Positions 51,765-60,865 of a stretch of 64,000 bases of DNA are shown here, piece after piece. The notes beneath the pieces were generated by a model that saw only the letters and a list, made by a program, of their open reading frames with translations, did not search any database and had not been told where the DNA came from. How positions within the stretch are numbered: the first letter of the stretch is position 1; each line of letters opens with the position of its first letter. The translations under genes and the position numbers were made by a program. This stretch comes from Stutzerimonas stutzeri. Its GTDB lineage: Bacteria; Pseudomonadota; Gammaproteobacteria; Pseudomonadales; Pseudomonadaceae. The DNA lies in NCBI RefSeq assembly GCF_009789555.1, contig NZ_CP046902.1, positions 2,372,001-2,436,000 of the forward strand, read 5' to 3'.

Positions 51765-53201
51765 ATGCACACCAACACCAACTGGCTGATTCGCAATGCC
51801 AGCGCCATCCTCACCGGCCTGTCCGGCGACGCGGCGCGTCACGCCGGGCCTGATATCCGTATTGTCGATGGCCGCATCGCGGCGCTTGGCCAACTCGAGC
51901 CTCAGCCGGGCGAACAGATCATCAATGCGCGTGACTGCGTGGTTTATCCCGCGTGGGTCAACACCCATCATCACCTGTTTCAGTCGCTGCTCAAGGGCGA
52001 GCCCCAAGGACTGAATCAGACGCTGACGCCCTGGCTGGCCGCCACGCCGTATCGTTTTCGCGGTGCCTTCGATGAGGACAGCTTCCGTCTGGCCGCCCGC
52101 ATCGGGCTGGTCGAACTGGTGCGCTCGGGCTGCGGCACCGTGGCCGACCACCATTACCTGTATTACCCCGGCATGCCGTTCGACAGCGCCGCAATCCTGT
52201 TCGAGGAGGCCGAGGCATTGGGGGTGCGCTTCGTGCTCTGTCGCGGCGGCGCGACGCAGACTCGTCAGCTCGAGGCCGACCTGCCGCAGGCGCTGCGCCC
52301 CGAGCGTATCGAGAACTACCTTGCCGACGTGGAGCGCTTGGTCGCGACCTACCACGACCCGGCTGCCGATGCCCGGCGGCGGGTAGTCATGGCGCCGACC
52401 ACGACATTGCATTCGACCACACCTGAAGAGTTGCGCATGACGGCAGAGGTCGCGCGCGGCCTTGGCATTCGCCTGCACAGCCATCTTTCCGAGACCGTCG
52501 ACTATCTCGACGCGGCGCGCGCCAAGTTCGGCATGACGCCCGTGCAGTTCTGCGCCGAGCAAGGCTGGGTCGGGTCTGACGTCTGGTTCGCACATATGGT
52601 GAAGCTGCTGCCCGACGAGATTCGTCTGCTCGGCGAAACCGGCACCGGCATCGCCAGCTGCCCGCAGAGCAACGGCCGGCTCGGCAGCGGCATCGCCGAT
52701 CTGCCCGCGCTGGAAGCGGCCGGCGTAACGGTGTCGCTGGGCGTTGATGGCGCCGCGTCCAACGAGGCGGCCGATATGCAATCCGAAGCGCATGCCGCCT
52801 GGCTGTTGCAGCGAGCGCGCAAGGGCGAAAGGGCGCAGCCGCGCTATGACGGCGGCACCTTCGAAGGCGGCGCCGATGCGGCGAGTATCGAGGACGTGCT
52901 GCGCTGGGGAACTGCTGGCGGGGCCAGGGTCCTGGGGCTCGATGGCGTCGGCACGTTGCAGGTCGGCCAGGCCGCGGATCTGGCTGTTTATCGGCTCGAC
53001 GACCCGCGGTACTTCGGCCTGCACGACCTCGCCATCGGCCCGATCGCCAGCGGTGGCCGTGCCCATCTACAAGCGCTACTGGTGGGCGGACGCCTGGTCG
53101 TCGAAAACGATGGCATTCCGGGTTTCGACATGGCTGAGCTGGGCCGGCAGGCGCGGGAGGCGGTGGCACGCCTGGTGCGGCGGGCGGAATCGCTGGCCTG
53201 A
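51765..53201 (+). CDS. 8-oxoguanine deaminase-type amidohydrolase
   Basis: A 478-residue amidohydrolase with His68-x-His70 in NTHHHLFQSLLKG, HSHLSE near 236, and GVDGAASNE near the C-terminal metal Asp. The sequence and the HHH/HSHLSE pattern match what I recall of PA0142-type 8-oxoguanine deaminases, which make urate from 8-oxoguanine. AtzB-like and guanine-deaminase enzymes are alternatives. It is 72 bases after the permease and ends the plus-strand operon. It supports a purine role for the block. Confidence 0.87.
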   Translation: MHTNTNWLIRNASAILTGLSGDAARHAGPDIRIVDGRIAALGQLEPQPGEQIINARDCVVYPAWVNTHHHLFQSLLKGEPQGLNQTLTPWLAATPYRFRGAFDEDSFRLAARIGLVELVRSGCGTVADHHYLYYPGMPFDSAAILFEEAEALGVRFVLCRGGATQTRQLEADLPQALRPERIENYLADVERLVATYHDPAADARRRVVMAPTTTLHSTTPEELRMTAEVARGLGIRLHSHLSETVDYLDAARAKFGMTPVQFCAEQGWVGSDVWFAHMVKLLPDEIRLLGETGTGIASCPQSNGRLGSGIADLPALEAAGVTVSLGVDGAASNEAADMQSEAHAAWLLQRARKGERAQPRYDGGTFEGGADAASIEDVLRWGTAGGARVLGLDGVGTLQVGQAADLAVYRLDDPRYFGLHDLAIGPIASGGRAHLQALLVGGRLVVENDGIPGFDMAELGRQAREAVARLVRRAESLA

Positions 53202-53385
53202 CGGGTTGCGGTGCAACGGGCCCTGCGCAATGCGGCGCAGGACGCCCTGGCCTTGAGCCAGGGTAGGCGTCGGCAAGCAGGCTGCGAGAGCGGGGAAACT
53301 GCTCACTCGAGTGATCGGGTGGGGTTGGCGTGTCGAAGAGAAGGCGGGCGGCTGGTATTGCGCAACGGCTGCCCGGAGGGATGCT

Positions 53386-53412
53386 ACGCCGCCCGACGAG
53401 GCCGGGCGGCGT
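53386..53412. terminator. Convergent terminator hairpin
   Basis: A GC-rich hairpin of ACGCCGCCCG and CGGGCGGCGT arms with loop ACGAGGC, between the deaminase and the Tsx-like gene. No T-run follows on either strand, so it is likely a weak two-way terminator. Confidence 0.45.
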
Positions 53413-53417
53413 GATCG

Positions 53418-54233
53418 TCAGAAATGAGCTTTGACGATGGCGCTGAAGGTGTTCTGGTCGGTCGGGCCTACGAAGTTTTCGCTGACGAAGCCGCCGTCCT
53501 CGATGCCGTACTTGTTCGACCAGTAGTCGTATTCGATACCCACATAAAGCTTGCCTGGCGTGTAATCCAGCGCCTTGCCCAGGTCGTACTTGATCTGTGG
53601 GTTGAAGTGGAAATTGCGCTTGAGCTCGTTGCCGTTCTTGCTCTTGTCATTGACTACCCAGTCGATGTAGCCGTCAAAGAGTATGTCCGACTTACCCACG
53701 GGAATGGTCATTGCCCATGTTGGCGTGATCTGCCACTGGCCGGAGGGCTTGCCGGTCGTGCCGTCGGGCTTGCGGTAGTAGAAATTGACGTTAAACCGAT
53801 CGAAACCTGGGACGCTCAGGTCAACGGCGGGGCCGAACAGGTAGTTCTGGTTGGGCGTGCCGTCATCCTGGCTCTCGCCGCGTTCATAGGTAAACGCCAG
53901 CAGCACATCCTTGATCGGACCAAAGGACAGGTCGGTTCCGGTGATCTTGCCGAAGGACAGCCGCGGGCTGAACTCGCCGTAATAGGTGTGGCCGTCATTG
54001 CCGGACAGACCGTTGTACCACTTGTTGTCGACGAACAGGAACATGTCGCCCCAGGTCCAGCCGCTGGCATGCTCGAAAGTGACGGTCTGCTGGATTTCTC
54101 CGGCATCGACCTTGAAGTCCTTGCCGTAGAGATAGGTCAGGCTGTTGTTCTGCCAAAGCATCGGGGCCGCCATCGCCTCGCCTGCGAGCATCAAGCCGCT
54201 CGCAAGTGCGGCGGTGGTCATAATGGATTTCAT
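53418..54233 (-). CDS. tsx: Tsx-like nucleoside-specific outer-membrane channel
   Basis: A 271-residue protein with a signal peptide (ASGLMLAGEAMAAP, cleavage near 22) and alternating beta-strand composition, ending in the aromatic AIVKAHF typical of outer-membrane barrels. The pattern, with SLTYLYGKDFKVD and NLNFYYRKPDG-like strands, fits OmpK/Tsx channels that take up nucleosides. It could let nucleosides pass to the ABC systems. A RutR-like site lies 37-52 bases upstream. Confidence 0.8.
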   Translation of the reverse strand: MKSIMTTAALASGLMLAGEAMAAPMLWQNNSLTYLYGKDFKVDAGEIQQTVTFEHASGWTWGDMFLFVDNKWYNGLSGNDGHTYYGEFSPRLSFGKITGTDLSFGPIKDVLLAFTYERGESQDDGTPNQNYLFGPAVDLSVPGFDRFNVNFYYRKPDGTTGKPSGQWQITPTWAMTIPVGKSDILFDGYIDWVVNDKSKNGNELKRNFHFNPQIKYDLGKALDYTPGKLYVGIEYDYWSNKYGIEDGGFVSENFVGPTDQNTFSAIVKAHF

Positions 54234-54269
54234 GGGAGTGCTCCTGTTGCGTTATGTGTGCGTGTTTTC

Positions 54270-54285
54270 TTGGCCGAACGGTCAG
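54270..54285. promoter_or_regulatory. RutR-like palindrome E
   Basis: TTGGCCG-AA-CGGTCAG. Both halves match the RutR pattern YTGRCCR-NN-YRGTCAR. It lies 37-52 bases upstream of the Tsx-like gene, so it would sit over that promoter. Confidence 0.55.
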
Positions 54286-54597
54286 GTGTGACAGACGAAA
54301 AGCAAGTCCTGCGCCAAGTCGAACGAGGCGCTGTCAATTTGCGATATATCGTTATCTATCAAATACATACCGATTCGGTTGTTCTGCGTGGGTGATTTCC
54401 GCCAGCGTTTGCCGAGGGTCCTGCCCCAGAAAAAACCTGACCGTCCCGACAATGCCTCATCTTGATGCAAGCAGATGGCCACCGGGCCGGGCCCGAATTG
54501 AGCCGGACAGTGCGGTCGCAGCCAATGAATGAAGGCCGCACGCCGGAGGCGTCGGGCGCTGGAGCCTGGCTTTGCTTCGCGATGCCGGTCGAGCATG
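54286..54597. other. Gene-free stretch between tsx and rimO
   Basis: About 310 bases with no convincing gene. The RutR-like site precedes it and the rimO terminator follows it. The short frames are not supported. Confidence 0.5.
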
Positions 54598-54624
54598 AAA
54601 AAGCCCCGCTGATGCGGGGCTTTT
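54598..54624 (-). terminator. Terminator after rimO
   Basis: Arms AAAAGCCCCGC and GCGGGGCTTTT with loop TGAT, 21 bases past the rimO stop. It is T-rich on both sides, so it can act in either direction. Confidence 0.85.
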
Positions 54625-54644
54625 CGGCTTTCGGTGGGCGCCGA

Positions 54645-55970
54645 TCAGATCGTCTCGGCCCAGAGGTCGTACTCGTCGGCGTTGGTCACCCGGACCCAGA
54701 CCTTGTCGCCGGGTTGCAGCGGATGTTCGCTATCGATGTAGACCATGCCGTCGATTTCCGGCGCGTCGGCGTAGGAGCGACCAATCGCGCCGTCGTCATC
54801 GACCTCATCGATCAGCACTTCGATTTCCTGGCCGACCTTGCGCGCCAGGCGGGCCGCGCTGATGGCCTGCTGATGGGCCATGAAGCGGTCCCAACGGTCC
54901 TGCTTGACGTCATCAGGTACCGGCTCCAGGTCCAGCGCCTCTGCCGGCGCGCCCTCGACCGGGGAATACTGGAAGCAGCCGACGCGGTCCAGCTGTGCTT
55001 CGGTCAGCCAGTCGAGCAGGTATTGGAAATCCTCCTCGGTCTCGCCGGGAAAGCCGACGATGAAGGTCGAACGAATGGTCAGTTGCGGGCAGATCTCGCG
55101 CCACTTCTTGATGCGCGCCAGCGTTTTGTCCTCGAACGCCGGCCGCTTCATGGCCTTGAGCACCTTCGGGCTGGCGTGCTGGAACGGAATGTCGAGATAG
55201 GGGAGCAGCTTGCCTTCGGCCATCAGCGGAATCACATCATCGACGTTCGGGTACGGATAGACGTAATGCAGCCGTACCCACACGCCCATGCTTGACAGCG
55301 CCTGGCAGAGTTCCAGCATGCGGGTCTTGACCGGCTGGCCGTTCCAGAAATCGGTCTTGTATTTCACGTCGACGCCGTAAGCGCTGGTGTCCTGGGAAAT
55401 CACCAGGACTTCCTTGACGCCCGCCTTGACCAGACGCTCGGCTTCGCTGAGTACATCGCCCACCGGACGGCTGACCAGCTTGCCGCGCATGGACGGGATG
55501 ATGCAGAAGCTGCAGGTGTGGTTGCAGCCTTCGGAAATCTTCAGATAGGCGTAGTGGCGCGGGGTGAGCTTGATGCCCTGCGGCGGCACCAGATCGACAA
55601 AGGGATCATGGTCGATGTTGGGCGGCACCACTTCATGCACGGCATTGACGACCTGCTCGTACTGCTGGGGACCGGTCACGGCGAGCACGCTGGGATGCAC
55701 GTTGCGGATGTTGTCTTCGGCCACGCCCATGCAGCCGGTGACGATCACCTTGCCGTTCTCGGCAATGGCCTCGCCGATGGCGTCCAGCGATTCAGCCTTG
55801 GCGCTGTCGATGAAACCGCAGGTGTTGACCACCACCACATCGGCGTCCTGGTAGGTGGGCACGATCTGGTAACCCTCCATACGCAGCTGCGTCAGGATGC
55901 GTTCGGAGTCCACCGTGGCTTTGGGACACCCAAGCGACACGAACCCTACACTAGGAGCTTTCTTAGACAT
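54645..55970 (-). CDS. rimO: Ribosomal protein S12 methylthiotransferase RimO
   Basis: A 441-residue radical SAM methylthiotransferase. The N-terminal MTTase domain starts SVGFVSLGCPKATVDSER with cysteines at Cys17, the NTCGF site and the GCMGV site. The radical SAM motif is CNHTCSFC (CxxxCxxC), and a C-terminal TRAM domain follows. It methylthiolates Asp88 of S12. ATG 55970 is the conserved start; the open frame extends 29 codons further upstream. Confidence 0.96.
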   Translation of the reverse strand: MSKKAPSVGFVSLGCPKATVDSERILTQLRMEGYQIVPTYQDADVVVVNTCGFIDSAKAESLDAIGEAIAENGKVIVTGCMGVAEDNIRNVHPSVLAVTGPQQYEQVVNAVHEVVPPNIDHDPFVDLVPPQGIKLTPRHYAYLKISEGCNHTCSFCIIPSMRGKLVSRPVGDVLSEAERLVKAGVKEVLVISQDTSAYGVDVKYKTDFWNGQPVKTRMLELCQALSSMGVWVRLHYVYPYPNVDDVIPLMAEGKLLPYLDIPFQHASPKVLKAMKRPAFEDKTLARIKKWREICPQLTIRSTFIVGFPGETEEDFQYLLDWLTEAQLDRVGCFQYSPVEGAPAEALDLEPVPDDVKQDRWDRFMAHQQAISAARLARKVGQEIEVLIDEVDDDGAIGRSYADAPEIDGMVYIDSEHPLQPGDKVWVRVTNADEYDLWAETI

Positions 55971-56296
55971 AGCAGGCCGCCTCGGCAATACGGCATGAAA
56001 AAAACAGCGCGCGAGTATACAGCGATCCGCGGGTTTACGAGCCCCATCAGGTTGCATGAGGCCGTGCCGACCGTCAGCTGCAACAGGCCCGAGGGGCGAT
56101 GAGCACGGCGGCTCGCTGAGGGGCCCGCGGCGGAGCCACGGGCGTGCCGATCGGGCATCAGGCGATGCGGGACGCTTCGATGCCTCGTGCGGGCGAGTCG
56201 CGCTACGGCCGGTGGCCCTGGCGTCTCGATGCTGCTCGCCCTGTGACTGCCAGGCCGGGCGCAGCCCGATGCCGCGCGGTGCAGGTAGATGTTCGA
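55971..56296. other. Gene-free stretch upstream of rimO
   Basis: About 325 bases between the rimO start and the end of the hybrid kinase gene. Short frames on both strands lack domains. No repeat or RNA gene was recognised. Confidence 0.5.
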
Positions 56297-58255
56297 CTAG
56301 AGATTACGGCTCGCGGCGGTGTCCAGCATCTTGCGCACCTTTGCGAGCAACTCACCGATCTGAAACGGCTTGACCACCAGATCCATGCCCTCGGCCAGAA
56401 AGCGATCCACACGCACCGCATTTTCGGCATAACCGGTCATGAACAGGATGGGCAGCGTCGGCCGGTAGCTGCGCGCCGTGTCGGCCAGCTCGCGTCCCGA
56501 CAGTTGCGGCAGGCCGACATCGGTCAGCAGCAGATTCACGCTGTGATCGTCCTGCAGTACCGATAGCGCGGTCGCCGCGTCGCCGGCTTCGCTGCAACGG
56601 TAGCCCGCCTCACCGAGCATCTCGGCGACGAGCATGCGCACCGCCGGCATGTCTTCGACGATCAGGATATGCTCACCGTTGCCCATCGGCAGGTCGTTCA
56701 CCGAGGGCGACACCGCCTGGGTCGCCAGGGCTGCTGGCAGTACCAGCGAAACCTCGGTGCCCTGGCCAACGGTGCTGGTCAGCCGGGCTTCCCCGCCGGA
56801 TTGCCGGGCGAAGCCATAGATCGAGGACAATCCCAGCCCTGTTCCCTGGCCAAGCGGCTTGGTGGTGAAAAACGGGTCGAAGACCTTGCTCAGAAATTGC
56901 GGGGCGATCCCCGTGCCGTCGTCCTTGACGGTGAGCACGACGTAATCGCCATCGGCGAGGTCGGCATGGCCCTGCGACTGCAAGGCCGCGGTGCCGATGG
57001 TGATGTTGCCGCCGCGGGGCAGGGCGTCGCGGGCATTGATGACCAGATTGAGGATGGCGCTTTCGAGCTGGTTGGCATCGACCTGGGCGACGGCCGCGTG
57101 ATCGGTGAGTTGCAGGTGCAGGGATATCTGTTCGCCGATGGTGCGTTGCAGCAGTTCTTCGAGTGATCGAATCTGCTCGTTGAGGTCGGCGGGCCGGGCG
57201 TCGAGCGGCTGTTGTCGAGCGAACGCCAGCAGGCGATTGGTCATCGAGGCGGCGCTGCGAGCAGAATTCAGTGCCGTGTCTGCAAAGCGCAGGACCGCAT
57301 CGCTACGGCCTTCATGCATGCGCTTCTTGAGCAGCTCGAGGCCGGTGATGATGCCGGTCAGCAGGTTGTTGAAGTCATGCGCGATGCCGCCGGTCAGCTT
57401 GCCCAGCGCGTCCATCTTCTGCGCCTGCATCAGTTGCGCTTCGGTGCGAACGCGTTCGGCCACCTCGCGGGCCAGCTCCGTGTTCGCGGTCTCGAGCTGC
57501 TGGCGTTGGGATCGTTCACGTTGTTGCTGCTCGGTGATGTCCTCGATGAACACCAGCCCGCGCTCCGAATCCCGGTACGGCGAGACCTGCCACTTGGTCT
57601 CGCGCCGCTCGCCGGCCGCGGCGTGCATGATCAGGGTGTCCTGCCAGCGTCCGCCGCTTGCCAGACGCTCGCGCAGCGTCTCCAGTTTGGTTTGCTGGCC
57701 CTCGGCGATGCGGGTGACCAGTTCGGTTGGCTCTGCGAGGTCGCCGAGCAGCCGCGACAGGGCACGGTTGCTCTCGTGAATCCGCAGCTGGGGGTCGATG
57801 ACCGCGATTGGCGCTGCGACCTGGGAGAAGATTTCCCTGAAGCGTGCTTCGCTTTCACGCAGCGCGTGCTCGGTGTCGCGGACGCGCAACAGGGTGCGCA
57901 AGGTGGCAAGCAGGACGTCCGGGTCGACAGGGTGAATCAGATAGGCATCGGCCCCGGCCTCCAGACCGGTGATGATGTCGCCCGTCTGGATGGATGCCGC
58001 CGAGACATGGATGACCGGTAGCAAGCGGGTACGATCATCGGTTCGCAACTGGCGGACAATGTCGAAGCCGCTCATGTCTGGCAGGTTCACATCGAGAATG
58101 ATGGCGTCGATGTCTGTCGTGGCGATCAGGTCCAGCCCTTCGGTGCCCGTGCCCGCCTCGAGAACCGCATAGCCGTGCCGCTCCAGCACGCGGCGTATCG
58201 CATAGCGCGTCGCAGCGTTGTCGTCTACCACCAGCAGCTTGCTATCAGTGTTCAT
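56297..58255 (-). CDS. Hybrid sensor kinase REC-PAS-HisKA-HATPase-REC
   Basis: A 652-residue protein. Receiver 1 is at residues 5-120 with phospho-acceptor Asp55; where a conserved Lys is usual it has His108 (YLIHPV). A PAS region (about 135-245) and a coiled coil precede HisKA (His293 in GGIAHDFNN), then the HATPase (DDGTGIAP, GLGLSSIYGFAR), and a C-terminal receiver (phospho-acceptor Asp in LLLTDVGLP, VVKPFQ). It overlaps the histidine kinase gene by 11 bases and closes the stressosome operon. Confidence 0.9.
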   Translation of the reverse strand: MNTDSKLLVVDDNAATRYAIRRVLERHGYAVLEAGTGTEGLDLIATTDIDAIILDVNLPDMSGFDIVRQLRTDDRTRLLPVIHVSAASIQTGDIITGLEAGADAYLIHPVDPDVLLATLRTLLRVRDTEHALRESEARFREIFSQVAAPIAVIDPQLRIHESNRALSRLLGDLAEPTELVTRIAEGQQTKLETLRERLASGGRWQDTLIMHAAAGERRETKWQVSPYRDSERGLVFIEDITEQQQRERSQRQQLETANTELAREVAERVRTEAQLMQAQKMDALGKLTGGIAHDFNNLLTGIITGLELLKKRMHEGRSDAVLRFADTALNSARSAASMTNRLLAFARQQPLDARPADLNEQIRSLEELLQRTIGEQISLHLQLTDHAAVAQVDANQLESAILNLVINARDALPRGGNITIGTAALQSQGHADLADGDYVVLTVKDDGTGIAPQFLSKVFDPFFTTKPLGQGTGLGLSSIYGFARQSGGEARLTSTVGQGTEVSLVLPAALATQAVSPSVNDLPMGNGEHILIVEDMPAVRMLVAEMLGEAGYRCSEAGDAATALSVLQDDHSVNLLLTDVGLPQLSGRELADTARSYRPTLPILFMTGYAENAVRVDRFLAEGMDLVVKPFQIGELLAKVRKMLDTAASRNL

Positions 58256-59102
58256 CGACCGGCTCCGCGCAGATGGCGACGGGTATGACCACGAAGAACG
58301 TCGAGCCGACGCCAGGCGTACTGTCGACGCCGACCCGTCCGCCGAGCAGCTCGGCGAAGCGTTTGCACAACGACAGGCCCAGGCCGGTGCCCCGCAGGCG
58401 TTTCTGCAAGGGCGAATCGATCTGGACGAAATCCTCGAAGAGGTTGCCGTGCAGGTCCTTGGGTATGCCGATGCCGGTGTCCTGCACGGCGAAGCGCACC
58501 GCCTGGTTGCCTTCCGGACGCACCGAAACCCGGACTTCCCCGGTCTGCGTGAACTTGAGTGCGTTGGAGATGAAGTTTCGCAGGATCTGCGCCAGCTTCT
58601 TGTCGTCGGTGTACAACCGCGGCATATCCTGCGGTTCCTCGAAGATCAGCGCAACCGCGTTGGCCTCGACGATGGGGCGAAACATTCCTCGCAGGGCTGC
58701 GAACAGATCGAGCATGTCGAACCAGGCGGGCGAAATGGTAATCCGGCCTGCCTCGATCTTGGCCAGGTCGAGCAAGTCGTCAACCATGTCGCTGAGCTCG
58801 GTCGCCGCGGCGCTGATGAACAGGACCTGTTTGTGCTGCTCATCGCTGAGCGGCCCATCCATTTCGTCGTTGAGCAAGCGTGTGATGCTGCGAATGGAAC
58901 CCAGCGGCGTGCGGAACTCGTGACTCATGTACGACAGAAACCGGCTCTTCAGATCGGAAGCCTGGCGCAGCGCCTCGGCTTGCGTGTCAAGCTCGGCATA
59001 CAACGCCAGGACCCCCTGGTTGGTTTCTTCGAGCTCGGCGCGAAGTGACTCGTTTTCGCTGCGCAGCCGTTCGATGAGTTCAGGTGCGGTTGGATCAATC
59101 AC
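58245..59102 (-). CDS. Histidine kinase, cytoplasmic
   Basis: A 285-residue kinase from GTG 59102, preceded by GGAGG at 7 bases. The N-terminus is a coiled coil (about 5-50), then HisKA His61 (YMSHEFRTPL) and a HATPase with N box (NFISNALKFT), DTGIGIP and GTGLGLSLCKRF. It has no membrane segment, so it is a soluble kinase. The start overlaps the upstream phosphatase stop by 8 bases. It would transmit the stressosome signal. Confidence 0.87.
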   Translation of the reverse strand: MIDPTAPELIERLRSENESLRAELEETNQGVLALYAELDTQAEALRQASDLKSRFLSYMSHEFRTPLGSIRSITRLLNDEMDGPLSDEQHKQVLFISAAATELSDMVDDLLDLAKIEAGRITISPAWFDMLDLFAALRGMFRPIVEANAVALIFEEPQDMPRLYTDDKKLAQILRNFISNALKFTQTGEVRVSVRPEGNQAVRFAVQDTGIGIPKDLHGNLFEDFVQIDSPLQKRLRGTGLGLSLCKRFAELLGGRVGVDSTPGVGSTFFVVIPVAICAEPVDEH

Positions 59103-60105
59103 GGGCTGCCTCCAGCGCAATTACCATAACAGTCACGTCATCACGCCCGCGGCAGAAGTCTCTGTGCAGCAGTGTCGCGATCGTCGACGGATGACGATGT
59201 ATCAGGCCCGGATAGTCGCGCAGATTCCAGCGTGATTGCAGACCGTCGCTGAACATGATCAGCAACTGACCGTCATCCACCGGATAATCGAAACCCTGGC
59301 CCTTGCGGTACTGAGAGCCGACGATGCCGGGATGGGAGGCCAGGCCTCGGCTTTTCTCCGCATTCAGCACGCAGGCACCGATATTGCCAATCCCGGCGAA
59401 ACGCAAATTATTGGTTCTGGCATCGTAAAGGGCCACCGCCGCCGCGCCGCCACGCGTACCCATCATCGCCTGATGCATCTCGAGCATGCTGATCGTCGGC
59501 TCCGAGAACGGCGCGGCGGCGAACACGGCGGCGCCGGCAAGACCGGCCTGTTCAGCTTCTTCACCGTGCCCGATGCCGTCGATCACCAGCGCGCTGATCC
59601 TCGACCCGTCGACAGCCAGGTGCCAGACATCTCCGCAAGCCGGGATGTCATGCAGCGAATGCTGGCTGACGCCGAAGCGAACGGGCGCCGCCGATACATG
59701 GCGGGGGTACAGCTGCGCGAGTAAGACCGAACCTCGGCTGTCGGAATAGAGGTCGAATACCTGTGCCTGGCGCACCAGCGCCCCGAGTCCGGTGCCCTGG
59801 GTACCGCCCGTGGAAAAGCCATCGGCCAGGCATTCGCCCGCGTTGAAGCCGGGGCCCCGGTCCACGGCAACCAGTTCGATGCCGCTGCCGCTGCGTGCCG
59901 GAATCGAACGAAGGTGAAGCGCGCCATGATGGGCGTGCTTGAGCAGGTTGGTGGCCAGTTCGGTGGCCGCCAGCGCCACGCGACCGGCATCGGTCGCATC
60001 GAATCCCAGGTCATTGGCCAGCGATTGTGCGATGCGACGAGCATGTCCGACCTGGCTCGGGTCCTCGATCGGCAGCACGGTGGTTTTGGTCCCTTGCAGG
60101 TTCAT
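59095..60105 (-). CDS. RsbX/SpoIIE-type phosphatase with N-terminal kinase-like domain
   Basis: A 336-residue protein. Residues about 1-130 hold a GHKL ATPase-like domain (LAATELATNLLKHAHHG, DRGPGFN, GTQGTGLGALVRQA) like RsbT/RsbW anti-sigma kinases. Residues about 140-336 are a PP2C/SpoIIE phosphatase domain (DGIGHG, GTRGGAAAVALYD, FSDGL, GRDDVTVMVI). RsbX resets the stressosome by dephosphorylating RsbR/RsbS. ATG 60105 overlaps the RsbT stop as ATGA; 60111 is an alternative. Confidence 0.87.
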   Translation of the reverse strand: MNLQGTKTTVLPIEDPSQVGHARRIAQSLANDLGFDATDAGRVALAATELATNLLKHAHHGALHLRSIPARSGSGIELVAVDRGPGFNAGECLADGFSTGGTQGTGLGALVRQAQVFDLYSDSRGSVLLAQLYPRHVSAAPVRFGVSQHSLHDIPACGDVWHLAVDGSRISALVIDGIGHGEEAEQAGLAGAAVFAAAPFSEPTISMLEMHQAMMGTRGGAAAVALYDARTNNLRFAGIGNIGACVLNAEKSRGLASHPGIVGSQYRKGQGFDYPVDDGQLLIMFSDGLQSRWNLRDYPGLIHRHPSTIATLLHRDFCRGRDDVTVMVIALEAARD

Positions 60106-60506
60106 GACCATTTGGTGATGCTGATTCGAGTGCCCTGTCCCGGCGAGCTGTCGAGTTCGAACTCATCCACCAGGCGTTTGGCGCCCGTCAGGCCGAGGCC
60201 TAGACCGCCGCCGGAGGTCCAGCCGTCGGTCATGGCTAATTTGATATCGGCGATACCGGGGCCTTCATCGCGAAAGATCAGGCGGATGCCGGAACGCGGC
60301 CCCTCGTCGAGAAGCGTCCAGTCCATGTCGCCACCACCGCCGTAGACGATGGTGTTGCGAGCCAACTCGCTGACGGCGGTGACCAGCTTGGTCTGGTCGA
60401 TCAAGCGCATGCCGCAGCCCTGCGCAAGCTTGCGGACAGCCTGCCGGGCCAGCACGACATCCTGCTCGATGCGTACCGGCAGGCTCCCGCTGGTGGGCTC
60501 GGTCAT
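60102..60506 (-). CDS. rsbT: RsbT-like serine/threonine kinase
   Basis: A 134-residue GHKL kinase: N box SELARNTIVYGG, G1 FRDEGPGIAD and G2 GGGLGLGLTGAKRL. In Bacillus RsbT phosphorylates RsbR and RsbS and is then released to activate the downstream phosphatase. Here it overlaps the RsbS stop by 4 bases and the next gene by 4. The target after release is not a sigma-B phosphatase in this window. Confidence 0.92.
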   Translation of the reverse strand: MTEPTSGSLPVRIEQDVVLARQAVRKLAQGCGMRLIDQTKLVTAVSELARNTIVYGGGGDMDWTLLDEGPRSGIRLIFRDEGPGIADIKLAMTDGWTSGGGLGLGLTGAKRLVDEFELDSSPGQGTRISITKWS

Positions 60507-60865
60507 TGATCGGCCATCCGCTTGTGAAGCAGTTGCATGCCTTTCTCGACATTGAGCGCGGTGCTGACGCCCTGGAGCGTCAGGCCCAGTTCGACGAGCG
60601 TGATCGCGACCGCTGGCTGCATGCCGACGACCACGGTTTCGGCGTCCATGATCCGGGAAAGCCCGGAGATCGAACTGATCATTCGGCCAATGAACGAATC
60701 GACCATGTCCAGTGCGGAAATATCGATCAGTACGGCGCGGGCCGAGGTTGCGCTGATCCGTTCGGCCAGGTCGTCCTGGAGGGTCAGTGCCAGTTGGTCA
60801 TGCATATCGACCTGGATGGTGACGAGCAGGAAGTCACCCATCCGCAAAATCGGAATACGCTCCAT
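60503..60865 (-). CDS. rsbS: RsbS-like STAS protein
   Basis: A 120-residue STAS domain protein starting MERIPILRMGDFLL. The phosphorylatable Ser57 lies in ALDMVDSFIGR, the site used by RsbS of Bacillus. It forms the stressosome core with RsbR. It overlaps the RsbR stop by one base and the RsbT start by 4 bases. Confidence 0.93.
   Translation of the reverse strand: MERIPILRMGDFLLVTIQVDMHDQLALTLQDDLAERISATSARAVLIDISALDMVDSFIGRMISSISGLSRIMDAETVVVGMQPAVAITLVELGLTLQGVSTALNVEKGMQLLHKRMADQ

Noticed and set aside
51759..53066. 435-residue minus-strand frame over the 8-oxoguanine deaminase
   Set aside because: It is antisense to a gene with clear metal ligands and has no domain.
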